Below, piece by piece: positions 44,291 through 45,735 of a stretch of 45,735 bases of DNA (positions are counted from its first letter, which is position 1; each line of letters begins with the position of its first letter). Both the position numbers and the translations under genes were made by a program. Source of the stretch: Lachnospiraceae bacterium. Its GTDB lineage: Bacteria; Bacillota; Clostridia; Lachnospirales; Lachnospiraceae. The notes below the pieces were generated by a model. The model was not told the origin of the DNA, did no database searches, and worked only from the letters and a program-made list of their open reading frames with translations. Where the stretch lies: the NCBI GenBank assembly GCA_028696165.1, contig JAQVHQ010000026.1, forward strand, positions 1 to 45,735, read 5' to 3'.

Positions 44291-45524
44291 ATTAATGATT
44301 TTAGGCTCATTAGGAGAATTCGTTCAGCTTGTGCAGATGGCAAAAGAACGTAATATATATACAATCGTATGCGATGGGAATGAGGATGGCCCTGCAAAAG
44401 CCTGTGCAGATAAAGCATACCATATAGATGTGCGTGATATAGATGCTGTTGCAAAGGTGTGCAAAGAGGAACAGGTGGACGGTATTGTGACTGCATTTTC
44501 CGACCTGCTTTTAGAGTGCATGGTCAAGATTGCGGCTGCGGCAGATATCCCTTGTTATCTTACCCCGAAACAGTTGCCCTGGTATCGTGATAAAGATGTT
44601 ATGAAGAAAATGTTTCAGAAGCTTAATATCGGAACTCCCAGGTTTACAACTTTACAGAAGAATTTTGCGGACGCCCAATTGTCTGAGTTTCATTTCCCGG
44701 TAGTAGTAAAACCAGTAGATAAATATGGTTCCAGAGGAATCTATGTGTTAAATTCTATTCAGGAGATACGGGAATATTACGACGATTCTTGTGCATCTTC
44801 AGACAGAAAAGAAATCCTGGTAGAAGAATATCATGATGGATATGAATTTAACCTGATGTCATGGGTGAAAGATGGAAAACTGTATATTTTAAGCATAGCA
44901 GACAGGGAAAAGACACCGGTAGAAGGCAATTCGATTCCTATAAGTACCAGAAATGTCTATCCTTCATGCCTGATAAATCAGGTCTATCCGGAGGCAAAAG
45001 AAATCCTGGAGAAAGTGCTGGCTGAAACAGGACAAAAGGACGGGGAACTGTCTATGCAGTTTTTCTGGAAACCGGGAGAGGCTATTCAGGTATGCGAAGT
45101 AGCAGCACGATTTTTAGGATATGAACATGAACTTATTGAATACTGCAGTGGTTTGTCTGTGGAACAGCTGATTTTGGACTCTGTGTATGATACTAAGCAG
45201 CTGACAGAAGAACTAGAGGCTCATAATCCTTTCTTTACTACCTGCAGTGCGGTGTTGTATTTTCAGGGACGAGAGAAAGTTATTAAAGATTTGAGCGGAG
45301 CCAAAGCATGTATGCAGCAGCCTTTTGTGAAAGAAGGTTGGTTGTTCTATGAAGAGGGAGAGCAGATACAGGAATTTGTTCGTCCATACGCTGCACGGTG
45401 TTATATCGTGGGGGAAAACCGCGAAGAGATAGATAAGTATACAGACCAGATATTTGCTGATATGAGCATGCAGGGAACAGATGGTGAAGAACTGTTATAC
45501 CGGAATGAAAGAATTGAGTATTAA
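44280..45524 (+). CDS. ATP-grasp ligase-like protein
   Basis: The 414-residue protein has an N-terminal pre-ATP-grasp Rossmann part (MKNRLMILGSLGEFVQLVQM). The ATP-grasp domain follows (KPVDKYGSRGIYV at about 142-154, ILVEEYHDGYEFN, and the metal-binding EVAARFLGYEHE at about 274-285). Such enzymes join a carboxylate to an amine through an acyl phosphate. It is last in the cassette, overlapping the PLP gene, and is followed by a strong terminator. The substrates cannot be read from sequence. Confidence 0.85.
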   Translation: MKNRLMILGSLGEFVQLVQMAKERNIYTIVCDGNEDGPAKACADKAYHIDVRDIDAVAKVCKEEQVDGIVTAFSDLLLECMVKIAAAADIPCYLTPKQLPWYRDKDVMKKMFQKLNIGTPRFTTLQKNFADAQLSEFHFPVVVKPVDKYGSRGIYVLNSIQEIREYYDDSCASSDRKEILVEEYHDGYEFNLMSWVKDGKLYILSIADREKTPVEGNSIPISTRNVYPSCLINQVYPEAKEILEKVLAETGQKDGELSMQFFWKPGEAIQVCEVAARFLGYEHELIEYCSGLSVEQLILDSVYDTKQLTEELEAHNPFFTTCSAVLYFQGREKVIKDLSGAKACMQQPFVKEGWLFYEEGEQIQEFVRPYAARCYIVGENREEIDKYTDQIFADMSMQGTDGEELLYRNERIEY

Positions 45525-45561
45525 TGGATTGAGTTTAAAATTATAGATTAAGAAAGCAAAC

Positions 45562-45600
45562 AAAAACCTGCAAAATTGAAAATTTTGTCAGGTTTTTGGT
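45562..45600 (+). terminator. Terminator of the glycan-type cassette
   Basis: AAAAACCTG (45562-45570) pairs with CAGGTTTTT (45589-45597), with an inner CAAAATT/AATTTTG stem. The structure is nearly symmetrical and could work in both directions, which would also shield the insertion sequence downstream. Confidence 0.85.
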
Positions 45601-45652
45601 ATTTATGGGTGCTAGCGTAAAATTTTATTCGGATAATGGAAAATAAATAAAA

Positions 45653-45722
45653 AGAGAACACCAACTTTGTGATAAAGTATTAAGCGACTAAACCAATACG
45701 GTGACAAAGAAAGGTGTTCTCT
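45653..45722 (+). promoter_or_regulatory. Long hairpin covering the ribosome binding site of the right-hand transposase-like gene
   Basis: AGAGAACACC (45653-45662) is the exact complement of GGTGTTCTCT (45713-45722), and CTTTGT/ACAAAG and GTATT/AATAC extend the stem inside. The 3' arm ends one base before the ATG and includes AAAGGTG, the likely ribosome binding site. Transcripts entering from outside would fold this arm away. Protection from read-through is known in other insertion sequences and is the likely purpose here. Confidence 0.6.
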
Positions 45723-45735
45723 ATGTATAACAGTA
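45723..45735 (+). CDS. Start of a probable transposase gene, cut by window edge
   Basis: Four codons (MYNS) are visible after AAAGGTG. The upstream fold-back structure and the position right after an operon terminator suggest an insertion sequence. The family cannot be decided from four residues. Confidence 0.4.

Noticed and set aside
1-45735. tRNA or rRNA genes
   Set aside because: No cloverleaf-like sequence with conserved T-loop or anticodon features, and no rRNA motifs, were seen in the intergenic regions.

Overview
The window looks like a chromosomal segment of a spore-forming, low-to-medium GC Clostridia, most like Lachnospiraceae. The basis is AT-rich Firmicutes-style promoters, strong GGAGG-type ribosome binding sites, sporulation genes (gpr, spoIIP), and the conserved Firmicutes order comEA/comEC - holA - rpsT - gpr - spoIIP - lepA - hemW. 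The genus cannot be fixed from the sequence alone. Both edges cut into probable insertion-sequence genes: a partial reading frame on the minus strand at 1-55 and the first codons of another at 45723-45735.

Region 1 (1-950) holds the left transposase start, its upstream region and an array of 72-bp tandem repeats. Region 2 (955-7003) is arginine biosynthesis: argG on the minus strand, divergent from argC-argJ-argB-argD. The shared promoter region carries two ARG-box-like palindromes that coincide with the argC -35 and -10 elements. Region 3 (6996-10179) is an XpaC/TelA-type gene pair, the first gene overlapping argD, followed by a small DMT-type membrane protein.

Region 4 (10280-16338) is a competence-type locus. 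It has a lipoprotein form of ComEA, an OmpR-type response regulator with its histidine kinase, a GerMN lipoprotein and ComEC. Region 5 (16472-22971) looks like an accessory insertion between comEC and holA: two drug/metabolite exporters, a LysR regulator, a BvgS-like hybrid sensor kinase preceded by what may be a receiver-domain relic, and a small unknown protein.

Region 6 (23058-30816) is the conserved housekeeping and sporulation block. Between holA and rpsT lies the most unusual object in the window. Two copies of a ~185-nt fold-back element face each other on opposite strands. They share a nearly identical 71-nt core, while the stems around that core differ in sequence between the copies and still pair. 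This pattern of compensatory change indicates selection on a folded RNA or single-stranded DNA.

Region 7 (30963-38161) holds uvrA (with a LexA-like box), an mreB-family gene, recD2 and comF. Region 8 (38250-42305) is the c-di-AMP synthase locus: two unknown membrane proteins, cdaA, cdaR and an HPr protein. Region 9 (42395-45524) is a three-gene cassette of a GT2 glycosyltransferase, a DegT-like PLP enzyme and an ATP-grasp ligase. It ends at a strong terminator followed by the right-hand insertion sequence.
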